Shown: piece after piece, positions 17,449 to 25,039 of the stretch
How the letters are laid out: every line of letters begins with the position of its first letter
Numbering within the stretch: position 1 is the first letter of the stretch
DNA from: Bradyrhizobium sp. CSS354
Lineage (GTDB): Bacteria; Pseudomonadota; Alphaproteobacteria; Rhizobiales; Xanthobacteraceae
DNA: 64,000 nt
Reading direction: 5' to 3'
Assembly (NCBI RefSeq): GCF_029051725.1
Contig: NZ_JAACFU010000006.1
Location: 372,001-436,000 of the forward strand
Made by a program: the position numbers and the translations under genes
Notes under the pieces: model-generated
The model's input: the letters and a program-made list of their open reading frames with translations, nothing else
Databases searched by the model: none
What the model was told of the DNA's origin: nothing

Positions 17449-17483
17449 TGCCGGTTGACCGGCACCGCGCAACGGTGTGGTAT
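17449..17483 (+). promoter_or_regulatory. putative promoter with overlapping palindrome for the PhaE-like/phaC operon
   Basis: A perfect inverted repeat TGCCGGT-TG-ACCGGCA occupies 17449-17464. It overlaps a -35-like TTGACC (17455-17460), which is followed after 17 nt by TGGTAT (17478-17483) as a -10. The start site would fall near 17490, consistent with translation from 17533 and not from the ATG at 17482. The pattern suggests a repressor site over the -35 element. Confidence 0.4.
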
Positions 17484-17532
17484 GGCGAAAAAAGGGAAGG
17501 GCATCGAAGCTCTCGATTTCAGGAGGACGCCG

Positions 17533-17916
17533 ATGACCGACAAGAGCAACGACCCCATTGCCGTGTGGCAAAAAATGGTTGGCGAGATGGAAAAGGGGTT
17601 CAACTCCTTCGCCAACCAGGCCATGTCGTCGCCCGAGTTTTCGCAAGCCGTGAACCGGGCCGGCGGCGTTGCTGCAGGTGCTCAGAAGCAGCTCGGCGAG
17701 CTCATGGAGAAATATCTGGTCTCCATGAATCTGCCGAGTCGGGACCAGGTCACCGGCCTTGCGGAACGGTTACAATCCATCGAAGGACAGATCGGTGAGA
17801 TCAAATCGATGCTGAGCCAGATGGCGGCAAGTTCCGGCATTTCTCAGGGCCCCGACACCGCATTGCGCCCGCCGCGCACCAAGCGGCCGCCATCTGAAGG
17901 CGGAGAGCAGGCATGA
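17533..17916 (+). CDS. short PhaE-like / phasin-like accessory subunit
   Basis: The 127-residue protein starts MTDKSNDPIAVWQKMVGEMEKGFNSFANQAM. It continues as amphipathic helix (LMEKYLVSMNLPSRDQVTGLAERLQSIEGQIGEIKSMLSQM, about residues 58-100) and ends in a Pro/Arg-rich tail. The helix with MNLPSR.QV..L..RL..IE..I..I resembles the C-terminal part of PhaE, partner of class III PhaC, but true PhaE is usually more than 300 residues. The start is set by AGGAGG at 17521-17526. Its stop overlaps the phaC start as ATGA. It probably activates or positions PhaC on the granule; it could also be regarded as a phasin. Confidence 0.75.
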   Translation: MTDKSNDPIAVWQKMVGEMEKGFNSFANQAMSSPEFSQAVNRAGGVAAGAQKQLGELMEKYLVSMNLPSRDQVTGLAERLQSIEGQIGEIKSMLSQMAASSGISQGPDTALRPPRTKRPPSEGGEQA

Positions 17917-18995
17917 ATGCACCCGCCGGATTAGATTTCGCAGGGATCCCGGAGCGCATCCAGTCCGAGGTGCAGCGCGCCATCCAGCGCAGCATCAAGG
18001 GCGTCGAATATTTCTCGACGTCCGGTCCCATGCTGGGCTCGACGCCTAAGGACGTGCTGCATTCGCGCGGCACGATGAGCCTCTACCATTATCGGCCGAT
18101 GTCCGACGAGATCTATCGAATTCCGATCTTGATCGTGATGGCGACCACCAATCGCGGTTACATTCTCGACCTCGTGCCCGGCCAGAGCTTCATCGAGTTC
18201 CTCTTGAAGCGCGGCTACGACGTCTACATGCTCGACTGGAGCGCGCCACGGCCGGAGGAGAAGAGCCTCCGCATGGAGGACTATGTCCTCGACTTCATCC
18301 CGGACTGCATCCGCCGCGTGCAGCAGGATTCCGGCGAACAGGACGTCTCCGTCATCGGCTATTGCTTCGGCGGCGTGCTGTCGCTGCTCTACGGCTCGAT
18401 CCACAGAGACGGGCCCATGAAGAATCTGATCTGCTTCACCACGCCGATCGACTTTCGCGAGATGAAGCTGTTCTCGAACTTCTCTGACCGTCGCTATTTC
18501 GACGTCGATCGCCTCGTCGACAGCGTCGGCAACGTGCCGCCCGAGATGATCCTGTCGTCGTTCGAGATGCTGCGCCCGGCCTCGCGCACCGTCAGCCAGA
18601 TTCAGCTCTGGGAAAACATCTGGAACGACGAGTTCGTCAAATCCTACCGGATGTTAGACCGCTGGGCGACCGACACGCTGCCGCTGGCCGGCGAGTATTT
18701 CCGCACCATCACCAAGGACCTGATGTGGGACAACAAGCTGTTCAACGACACCATGTCGGTCGGCGGCCGTGCGGCGAAGCTCGAGGACATCAAGGTGCCG
18801 TTCCTGCATGCGGTCGCCGAACACGACCACATCGTGCCGTATGAGGCGGCAAAGCACCTGATCGCCAAGATTGGATCGGAGGACAAGGAGGAGGTGATGC
18901 TGAAGGGCGGTCACGTCTCGCTGGTCGCCGGCGCCAATGCGGTGAAGCGGCTATGGCCGAAACTGGATTCCTGGCTGGGGAAGAGATCGACATGA
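17913..18995 (+). CDS. phaC: class III poly(R)-hydroxyalkanoate synthase catalytic subunit PhaC
   Basis: The 360-residue length and the lipase-like box GYCFGG with Cys151 in place of Ser fit class III (about 355 residues) and exclude the longer class I enzymes. The triad is complete: Cys151, Asp305 in AEHDHIVP and His334 in KGGHVSL. Their spacing matches Cys149/Asp302/His331 of the Allochromatium enzyme. PhaC polymerises hydroxyacyl-CoA into PHA at the granule surface. The gene overlaps both its PhaE-like partner (upstream) and a GNAT gene (downstream) by ATGA, so the three form one tightly coupled operon. Confidence 0.93.
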   Translation: MNAPAGLDFAGIPERIQSEVQRAIQRSIKGVEYFSTSGPMLGSTPKDVLHSRGTMSLYHYRPMSDEIYRIPILIVMATTNRGYILDLVPGQSFIEFLLKRGYDVYMLDWSAPRPEEKSLRMEDYVLDFIPDCIRRVQQDSGEQDVSVIGYCFGGVLSLLYGSIHRDGPMKNLICFTTPIDFREMKLFSNFSDRRYFDVDRLVDSVGNVPPEMILSSFEMLRPASRTVSQIQLWENIWNDEFVKSYRMLDRWATDTLPLAGEYFRTITKDLMWDNKLFNDTMSVGGRAAKLEDIKVPFLHAVAEHDHIVPYEAAKHLIAKIGSEDKEEVMLKGGHVSLVAGANAVKRLWPKLDSWLGKRST

Positions 18996-19585
18996 GTGAG
19001 CAGCGTTCCTATCCGCGTCATATCAAGACGGACGCCGGCGATATCGAGATCCGCCTGATGTCGCCCGTGGACGAAGCCGCGGTGCTCGCCTTCGGCAAGG
19101 GCCTGCCGACCCACGACCTGTTGTTCCTGCCGCGCAACATCAGCGAGCCGAAGGTGCTCTCCGCCTGGGTCAAGGAGATCGAGCGCGGCGCGATCACGAG
19201 CCTGCTCGCGGTCAGGGGCGGCACGGTCGTCGGCTGCGGTACGCTGGTGCGCGATCCGCACTCCTGGTCGCCCCATGTCGGCGAGATCCGGATGGTGGTT
19301 TCGCTCGACGTGCGCGGAAAGGGGGTGGGACGGACGCTGTCACAGGAGACCTTCGCACTCGCGCTTGGCGCCGGCCTCGAGAAGCTCTCGGTCCAGATGA
19401 CGGTCGATCAGCAGGCGGCGATCACGCTGTTCGAGAGCCTCGGCTTCAAGGCCGAGGCGCTGCTGCGCGACCACGTCCGGGACGTCGATGGCAAGACCCA
19501 CGACATCGTCGTGCTCGGGCACAACATCGCGCAGGTTCAAGCCCAGATGGAGGCCTATGGGCTGCCGGGCGCCGTCCAGCTTTGA
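18992..19585 (+). CDS. GNAT family N-acetyltransferase
   Basis: The 197-residue protein shows the GNAT core: VGEIRMVVSLDVRGKGVGRTL (residues about 94-114) holds the acetyl-CoA pyrophosphate loop (RGKGVG), followed by KLSVQMTVDQQAAITLFESLGFKAEALL. The acceptor is unknown. The ATG overlaps the phaC stop as ATGA, so it is made with PhaC. This makes a role in PHA metabolism or protein modification plausible but unproven. Confidence 0.88.
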   Translation: MSEQRSYPRHIKTDAGDIEIRLMSPVDEAAVLAFGKGLPTHDLLFLPRNISEPKVLSAWVKEIERGAITSLLAVRGGTVVGCGTLVRDPHSWSPHVGEIRMVVSLDVRGKGVGRTLSQETFALALGAGLEKLSVQMTVDQQAAITLFESLGFKAEALLRDHVRDVDGKTHDIVVLGHNIAQVQAQMEAYGLPGAVQL

Positions 19586-19677
19586 GAACCACTGGACGGG
19601 TGTTCGGGAACCCGAATGGTCAGGGAGGCGCCAAATTGCCCTACATTAAGGCTTTTCACGGTTTCGTGATATCGCAC

Positions 19678-19721
19678 TGCAATATAAATATTGCATCGCA
19701 CAATTAACTATGCCATATAAG
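19678..19721 (+). promoter_or_regulatory. phasin promoter region with AT-rich palindrome (possible PhaR-type operator)
   Basis: A perfect palindrome TGCAATAT-AA-ATATTGCA lies at 19678-19695 and is flanked by direct repeats ATCGCAC at 19671-19677 and 19695-19701, 24 bp apart. Its right arm overlaps a -35-like TTGCAT (19691-19696), and TATAAG at 19716-19721 could be the -10. PhaR repressors in alphaproteobacteria control phasin genes through TGC...GCA type sites, so this is a good candidate; the assignment is inferred. Confidence 0.5.
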
Positions 19722-19789
19722 CCGTGCCCCGGGCCGAAACCGGACGGGGTGAGCCCATAGCTCAACCCAATGAGGATGGAGAGACCCCA

Positions 19790-20245
19790 ATGACCACCGA
19801 AACCAATACCGCTTTCGAAGGCTTCAAGGACGCGTTCAAGAACATCCAGAACCTGGAAGTTCCCGAGGCCGCCCGCGAGTTCGTCAAGAAGTCCGCCAAT
19901 ACCGCCAAGGACCGTGCTGCCGAGGTGTTCGCTGGCTCCGAGCGCGTGACCGCCGCCGTCGAAAACGCGGTGACCGAGTCCGTCACCGAAGCCGGCAAGA
20001 TCAGCCGCAACATCCAGCAGGCGATCTACGAGGACGCCGAGGCATTCTTCGCGGGCATCGACAAGCTCGCGTCCGCCAAGTCGTTCAGCGAAGCTGTCGA
20101 GATCCAGTCCGGCCTGCTCCGCGCCCGCGGCGAAGCGTTCGTCTCGCGCGCCAAGGCGACCACCGACTATTTCGGCAAGCTCGCCGCAAACGGTGCGAAG
20201 TCCGCTCAGGACAATTTTGCCAAGGTCTACAACAAGACCGCCTGA
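19790..20245 (+). CDS. phasin family protein
   Basis: The 151-residue protein is almost entirely amphipathic helix. It has FEGFKDAFKNIQNLEVPEAAREFVKKSANTAKDRA at the N-terminus and KIQSGLLRARGEAF-type phasin residues (EIQSGLLRARGEAFVSRAK) near 105-123. Phasins coat PHA granules and control their size. The ATG at 19790 has a GGATGGAGAG ribosome site. It stands as a single gene with its own AT-rich promoter and an intrinsic terminator. Confidence 0.93.
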   Translation: MTTETNTAFEGFKDAFKNIQNLEVPEAAREFVKKSANTAKDRAAEVFAGSERVTAAVENAVTESVTEAGKISRNIQQAIYEDAEAFFAGIDKLASAKSFSEAVEIQSGLLRARGEAFVSRAKATTDYFGKLAANGAKSAQDNFAKVYNKTA

Positions 20246-20272
20246 TCTGCCTGAGACGAGAAACTGAATTTG

Positions 20273-20299
20273 AGGCCCGCTTCGGCGGGCCTTGTTTTT
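20273..20299 (+). terminator. intrinsic terminator of the phasin gene
   Basis: GGCCCGC (20274-20280), a TTCG tetraloop and GCGGGCC (20285-20291) form a strong hairpin, extended by an A-T pair and followed by TGTTTTTG. It lies 27 nt after the phasin stop codon. Confidence 0.9.
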
Positions 20300-20310
20300 G
20301 CGCCGCAGCC

Positions 20311-20426
20311 GTCATTGCGAGCCAACGGGTCCGCGCGAAGCGCGGCCCGATGACAGGCTCCGCGAAGCAATCCAGTCTGCCTCCTTCGAAAGACTCTGGA
20401 TTGCTTCGCTTCGCTCGCAATGACGG
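20311..20426. repeat. palindromic repeat, family A (copy 2)
   Basis: Outer arms GTCATTGCGAG and CTCGCAATGACGG and inner arms CGAAGCAATCCAG and CTGGATTGCTTCG match the copies at 11757 and 56098. This copy carries an extra insertion (CAACGGGTCCGCGCGAAGC...) in its left half. It ends 16 nt before the DUF445 gene. Confidence 0.9.
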
Positions 20427-20442
20427 ATAGGGTGATGCTGTG

Positions 20443-21729
20443 ATGACTCCACCCGCAACTTTCTCCTTCGACACCCCAGGCGACGCCGAACGCGCAGCCG
20501 AGCTTCGCCGCGTGAAAGCGCTGGCGACGCTAGTGCTGGGCTCGACGCTTGTCCTGTTCGTCGTTGCGAAATGGCTGCTGCCCGTGCATCCCGTGTTCGG
20601 ATTCATCGCGGCCTTCGCGGAAGCCGCGACCATCGGCGGGCTCGCCGACTGGTACGCGGTGGTGGCGCTGTTCAAGCGTCCGCTCGGCCTGCCGATCCCG
20701 CACACCGCGATCATCCAGAGCAACCAGGCCCGTATCGCCGACAAGCTCGGCGAATTCATCCAGGTGCATTTCCTCGAGGCTGCTCCCGTCGAGGCCAAGC
20801 TGAAGGAGATCGATTTCGGCTCCTTCGTCGCCGACTGGCTGCGCGATCGCAAGCGCAGCGATGACCTCGCGCGCTTTGCGCTGCGCCTGCTGCCGGAGGC
20901 TGTCTCCGCCACCGAGAGCTCCGGTCTGATGACCTTCATCATCCGCCGCATGTCCTCGCAGCTTCAGGCGATCGACCTGGCGCCGCTCGCGGCCGGCACG
21001 TTGCGCGGTTTCGTCGCGGAAGGGCGGCATCAGATCCTGTTCGACGATCTTCTGCGCGTGATGCACGAGACGCTGAACCAGACCGAGACGATGGCGATGA
21101 TCCGCGAGAAGGTGCGCGCGGAATTGCCGACCTTGCTCAGGCTCTATCGGGCCGACAAATTTCTGGTGAACAAGATCGTGGCCTCCGCCACCGCGTTCTT
21201 CAATGAAGTGCGCAGCGATCCCAAACATCCTTTTCGCGGCGAGTTCGATCGCATGGTGCTGAGCTTCGTCGACCGGCTCGGCGCCGATCAGGCCTATATC
21301 GACCGCATCGACGGCTTGAAGCGCGATCTGCTCGCGCGTCCCGAGCTTGCCGATCTCGCCCGCACCGTCTGGGCCAACACGCGCTCCTTCATCGAGCGTA
21401 GCGCAAGCGGCGAGACGCAGGTGCTGCAGCATCATCTCGCCGGAATGTGTGTCGCGGCGGGCGAAGCGCTCGCCGGCGATGCCGAGCTGCGCGGCGAGAT
21501 CAACAAGGGCCTGGTAGCGGTGCTGCGCAGTTTCGTCGCGGATCAGAAGAGCGGCGTTTCGACCTTCATCTCCGACCAGGTCAAATCGTGGGATATGGCG
21601 CAGCTGATTTCGCTGATCGAAATCAACATCGGCCGAGACCTGCAGTACATCCGCTTCAACGGCTCGCTGATCGGCGGGCTCGCAGGCCTTGCGCTGTACT
21701 CCGTAGAATTCCTGCTTCGATTGTTGTGA
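20443..21729 (+). CDS. DUF445 family membrane-associated protein
   Basis: The 428-residue protein has an N-terminal hydrophobic region (LATLVLGSTLVLFVVAKWLLPVHPVFGFIAAFAEAATIGGLADWYAVVALF, about residues 28-78) containing the GGLADWYAVVALF motif of DUF445 (YjiN-like). It then has a long helical domain and a C-terminal hydrophobic anchor, IRFNGSLIGGLAGLALYSVEFLLRLL. The function is unknown. The ATG at 20443 follows an in-frame GTG by one codon. The gene sits directly behind a family A repeat, so its promoter must lie in or before the repeat. Confidence 0.9.
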   Translation: MTPPATFSFDTPGDAERAAELRRVKALATLVLGSTLVLFVVAKWLLPVHPVFGFIAAFAEAATIGGLADWYAVVALFKRPLGLPIPHTAIIQSNQARIADKLGEFIQVHFLEAAPVEAKLKEIDFGSFVADWLRDRKRSDDLARFALRLLPEAVSATESSGLMTFIIRRMSSQLQAIDLAPLAAGTLRGFVAEGRHQILFDDLLRVMHETLNQTETMAMIREKVRAELPTLLRLYRADKFLVNKIVASATAFFNEVRSDPKHPFRGEFDRMVLSFVDRLGADQAYIDRIDGLKRDLLARPELADLARTVWANTRSFIERSASGETQVLQHHLAGMCVAAGEALAGDAELRGEINKGLVAVLRSFVADQKSGVSTFISDQVKSWDMAQLISLIEINIGRDLQYIRFNGSLIGGLAGLALYSVEFLLRLL

Positions 21730-21930
21730 CTTTTGCGTCACGGACGTCAGCATTTACGCGCGGGCCTATTGTGGCCCGAGGTGTCTCCCGCTTGAATGCC
21801 GGGAACCCGCTGCCTAGCTGATTCATGTTGCGTTGCGGAACGATCAAGAAGCCGGCGTGTTGGAAGTCCATACCCGTTTGCCGGCACGTGCCCGGTGGCC
21901 TTTTCAGCCATTTTCCCAAGGGGACCATTG

Positions 21931-22701
21931 ATGACCGCTACTGCCCAGACGCTGAGCCCGCCATCTCGTACCCTGATGTTCCTGGAAGGGCGAGCGATCC
22001 ACGAGTTCGGCGCATTCCTCGGCGCGCTGCCGCTGCTCAGCCTTGCGCCGCGCGGCGATGGGCATCCGGTGCTGGTTCTGCCGGGCCTCGTGGCCTCCGA
22101 CGGGTCCACGCGTGCACTGCGCACCTTTCTGTCCGGCAAGGGCTATGCGGTGAGCGGCTGGCGCCAAGGCCGCAACTATGGCCTGCGCGAAGGCGTGCAG
22201 CACGCGATGGTGGATCTGGTTCAGGAGCTCAGCGACAGGCACGGCCGCAAGATCAGCCTGGTCGGCTGGAGCCTCGGCGGTCTCTATGCGCGCCAGCTCG
22301 CCAAGATGATGCCCGACCGCGTACGCCAGGTGATCACGCTCGGCAGCCCCTTTGCCGGCAATCCGCATTCGACCAATGCCTGGCGCGTCTATGAATGGGC
22401 GAGCGGCCGGAAGTCCGACGAGGTCGATCCGCAGTTCGGCGGCGACCTCGCCGTCCCGCCGCCGGTGCCGACCACGGCGATCTTCAGCCGCACCGACGGC
22501 GTCTGCGCCTGGCAGGGCTGCATGGAGAAGTCGGGCGCGCAGACCGAGAGCATCGAGATCGAGAGCAGCCATTGCGGCATGGGCCATCACCCGGCTGCGG
22601 TCTATGCCGTCGCCGACCGCCTCGCGCAGAAGGAAGGCCAGTGGCGGCCCTTCGACCGCCGCGGCTGGCGCAGCGTGGTCTATCCCGATCCTCATCGGTA
22701 G
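21931..22701 (+). CDS. alpha/beta hydrolase, paralogue of the 8350-9150 gene product
   Basis: The 256-residue protein has GDGHPVLVLPGLVASDGS at residues about 43-60, the nucleophile elbow GWSLGG at 112-117 (Ser114) and TLGSPFAGNPHSTNAWR. FSRTDGVCAWQGC carries the likely Asp and SSHCGMGHHPAA the likely His. Segments match the hydrolase at 8350-9150 nearly residue for residue, so the two are duplicates within one neighbourhood. AAGGGGAC precedes the ATG at 21931. Function is unknown; the storage-lipid context suggests an esterase or lipase. Confidence 0.85.
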   Translation: MTATAQTLSPPSRTLMFLEGRAIHEFGAFLGALPLLSLAPRGDGHPVLVLPGLVASDGSTRALRTFLSGKGYAVSGWRQGRNYGLREGVQHAMVDLVQELSDRHGRKISLVGWSLGGLYARQLAKMMPDRVRQVITLGSPFAGNPHSTNAWRVYEWASGRKSDEVDPQFGGDLAVPPPVPTTAIFSRTDGVCAWQGCMEKSGAQTESIEIESSHCGMGHHPAAVYAVADRLAQKEGQWRPFDRRGWRSVVYPDPHR

Positions 22702-22711
22702 GGCTTTTCTT

Positions 22712-22752
22712 CACCCCGACCCTCTCCTCGTAAGAACGGGGCGAGGGAGAAG
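22712..22752. repeat. short palindromic element related to family C
   Basis: CACCCCGACCCTCTCC, a short spacer and GGGGCGAGGGAGAAG form an imperfect inverted repeat. It resembles the CCCTC.../...GAGGG arms of the larger element at 49335-49500 and lies between the hydrolase and paaX genes. Confidence 0.5.
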
Positions 22753-22805
22753 ACCGTCGCACCCGTCCATTGTCGCGCCCGCACCAAACGCGCTATGCCT
22801 CGCGC

Positions 22806-23672
22806 ATGGCGCATCCGTTGTCCCGCATCATCGAGCAGCTCAAGCGCGAGCCGTCGCGCACCGGCTCTATCGTCATCACCGTGTTCGGCGATGCCATCGT
22901 GCCGCGTGGCGGTTCGGTATGGCTCGGCACGCTGCTGAAATTCTTCGAGAGCCTGGACATCGACAGCGGCGTGGTACGTACCGCGATGTCGCGGCTTGCC
23001 GCCGATGGCTGGCTGACGCGCGAAAAGGTCGGCCGCAATAGTTTCTACCGCTTAGCCGACAAGGGCCGCCAGATCTTCGAGGCCGCGACGCGCCATATCT
23101 ACGATCCGCCTCCGTCCGACTGGACCGGCCGCTTCGAGCTGCTGCTGATCGGCAATGGCGAGGATCGCGACGCCTCGCGCGAGGCGCTGCGCAATGCCGG
23201 CTTCGGCAGCCCGCTGCCGGGCGTGTGGGTCGCCCCGTCAGGCGTGCCAGTGCCGGCCGAAGCTGCGGGGGCCATCCGTCTGGAAGTCTCGGCCGAGGAT
23301 GACAGTGGTCGGCGCTTGCTCAGTGCGAGCTGGCCGCTGGACCGCACCGCCGACGCCTACCTCAAGTTCATGAAGACCTTCGAGCCGCTGCGCACCGCGA
23401 TCGCGCGCGGCACGGAGCTGTCCGAGGCCGACGCCTTCACGGCGCGCATCCTCCTGATCCACCATTACCGCCGCGTCGTGCTGCGCGATCCGCTGCTGCC
23501 CGAAAGCCTGCTTCCGGCGAACTGGCCGGGCAAGGCCGCCCGCGCTCTGTGCGGCGACATCTATCGCGCGCTGCTTGCCCCATCGGAACAATGGCTTGAT
23601 GGCCATGGAACGAATGAGAAGGGGCCATTGCTGCCGGCGCGGAAGCTGCTGGAAAGGCGATTCGCGGCTTGA
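22806..23672 (+). CDS. paaX: PaaX family phenylacetyl-CoA-responsive repressor
   Basis: The 288-residue protein begins MAHPLSRIIEQLKREPSRTGSIVITVFGDAIVPRGGSVWLGTLL. A winged-helix domain follows (SGVVRTAMSRLAADGWLTREKVGRNSFYRL, about residues 58-87), then the central and C-terminal PaaX domains (LLIHHYRRVVLRDPLLPESLLPANWPG). PaaX represses paa genes and releases DNA on binding phenylacetyl-CoA. The gene lies 76 nt upstream of paaA on the same strand, so it should control the following operon. Confidence 0.93.
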   Translation: MAHPLSRIIEQLKREPSRTGSIVITVFGDAIVPRGGSVWLGTLLKFFESLDIDSGVVRTAMSRLAADGWLTREKVGRNSFYRLADKGRQIFEAATRHIYDPPPSDWTGRFELLLIGNGEDRDASREALRNAGFGSPLPGVWVAPSGVPVPAEAAGAIRLEVSAEDDSGRRLLSASWPLDRTADAYLKFMKTFEPLRTAIARGTELSEADAFTARILLIHHYRRVVLRDPLLPESLLPANWPGKAARALCGDIYRALLAPSEQWLDGHGTNEKGPLLPARKLLERRFAA

Positions 23673-23693
23673 TCATTATGTTACAGAAATATC

Positions 23694-23721
23694 TTGCATG
23701 AGATAATTCTTGTTATATATT
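23694..23721 (+). promoter_or_regulatory. putative paaA promoter
   Basis: TTGCAT (23694-23699) and TATATT (23716-23721) are spaced by 16 nt within an unusually AT-rich gap between paaX and paaA. The region from 23675 to 23735 is the only AT-rich stretch here and probably contains the PaaX operator, but no perfect inverted repeat stands out. Confidence 0.45.
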
Positions 23722-23748
23722 CCCTCTCAATAAAATGGGAGGACGCGC

Positions 23749-24741
23749 ATGTATACCCAGGCGCTGAACACGACCGAGACCGATGATCGCGGTCTTGAGG
23801 ACGCGGCCAAAGCTGCGCATTTCCAGGCGCGCATCGATGCCGAAGAGCGCATCGAGCCGAACGACTGGATGCCGGCGGCCTATCGCAAGACGCTGACCCG
23901 CCAGATTTCCCAGCACGCTCATTCCGAAATCGTCGGCATGCTGCCCGAAGGCAACTGGATCACGCGTGCGTCGTCCTTGCGTCGCAAGGCCGCGCTGCTC
24001 GCCAAGGTGCAGGACGAGTGCGGCCACGGCCTTTATCTCTATGCCGCGGCCGAGACGCTCGGCACTTCGCGCGAAGAGCTGGTCGACGCCATGCTCGCGG
24101 GCAAGGCAAAATATTCCTCGATCTTCAACTACCCGACGCTGACCTGGGCCGACATCGGCACCGTTGGCTGGCTGGTCGACGGCGCCGCGATCATGAACCA
24201 GATCCCGCTGTGTCGCTGCTCCTACGGTCCTTACGCGCGCGCGATGATCCGCGTCTGCAAGGAGGAGTCGTTCCACCAGCGCCAGGGCTATGAAATCATG
24301 CTGACGCTGTGCCGCGGCTCGGACGAGCAGAAGGCGATGGCGCAGGATGCCTTGAACAGGTGGTGGTGGCCGGTGCTGATGATGTTCGGCCCGCCCGATG
24401 CCACCAGCCAGCACAGCGACACCTCGACGAAATGGAAGATCAAGCGCTTCTCCAATGACGAGCTGCGCCAGAAGTTCGTCGATGCCACCGTGCCGCAGGC
24501 GCAATATCTCGGCCTCACCATTCCTGATCCCGGCATGATCCAGGATGCGGACGGGCACTGGCGTTACAGCGAGATCGACTGGACCGAGTTCAAGCAGGTG
24601 CTCGCCGGCAACGGCCCGTGCAACCGTGACCGGATGGCTGCGCGCCGCAAGGCGCATGACGAAGGCGCCTGGGTACGCGAGGCGGCCGAGGCCTACGCCG
24701 CAAAGCGCGCGCAGCGTCGAATTGCACAAGCGGCAGACTAG
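23749..24741 (+). CDS. paaA: 1,2-phenylacetyl-CoA epoxidase, catalytic subunit PaaA
   Basis: The 330-residue protein is a bacterial multicomponent monooxygenase di-iron protein. It carries the ligand motifs QDECGHGLYLY (EC.H type, near residue 90) and KEESFHQRQGYE (E..H, near 170). PaaA adds one oxygen atom across the phenylacetyl-CoA ring to give the 1,2-epoxide, using O2 and electrons from PaaE. Family landmarks QISQHAHSEIVGMLPEGNWI and RWWWPVLMMFGP are present. GGGAGGA precedes the ATG. It is first of the paaABCDEIK operon. Confidence 0.97.
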   Translation: MYTQALNTTETDDRGLEDAAKAAHFQARIDAEERIEPNDWMPAAYRKTLTRQISQHAHSEIVGMLPEGNWITRASSLRRKAALLAKVQDECGHGLYLYAAAETLGTSREELVDAMLAGKAKYSSIFNYPTLTWADIGTVGWLVDGAAIMNQIPLCRCSYGPYARAMIRVCKEESFHQRQGYEIMLTLCRGSDEQKAMAQDALNRWWWPVLMMFGPPDATSQHSDTSTKWKIKRFSNDELRQKFVDATVPQAQYLGLTIPDPGMIQDADGHWRYSEIDWTEFKQVLAGNGPCNRDRMAARRKAHDEGAWVREAAEAYAAKRAQRRIAQAAD

Positions 24742-24751
24742 GGAAATCACG

Positions 24752-25039
24752 ATGGCCACGCCGAACACGCCGCTGTGGGAAGTCTTTATTCGCAGCCGTA
24801 ACGGACTCGCGCACAAGCATGTCGGCTCGCTGCATGCGAGCGACGCCACGATGGCCTTGCAGGCCGCCCGCGATATCTACACCCGTCGCGGCGAGGGTCT
24901 TTCGATCTGGGTCGTGCCGTCGACGGCGATCACCGCAAGCGATCCCGCGGACAAGGGCATGATGTTCGAGCCGGCGGAATCGAAGATCTACCGGCATCCG
25001 ACGTTTTACGAAGTGCCAGACGAAGTGGGGCACATGTGA
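24752..25039 (+). CDS. paaB: 1,2-phenylacetyl-CoA epoxidase subunit PaaB
   Basis: The 95-residue protein starts MATPNTPLWEVFIRSRNGLAHKHVGSLHASDATMALQAARDIYTRRGEG and contains the SIWVVPS and DKGMMFEPAESKIYRHP segments that mark PaaB. It is a small structural subunit of the epoxidase that supports the PaaAC core and reductase docking. It begins 10 nt after paaA and its stop overlaps the paaC start (TGATG). Confidence 0.96.
   Translation: MATPNTPLWEVFIRSRNGLAHKHVGSLHASDATMALQAARDIYTRRGEGLSIWVVPSTAITASDPADKGMMFEPAESKIYRHPTFYEVPDEVGHM

Noticed and set aside
17482..17532. Upstream ATG start (MAKKGKG...) for the PhaE-like protein
   Set aside because: It would lie at or before the predicted transcription start, and AGGAGG at 17521-17526 clearly serves the ATG at 17533.
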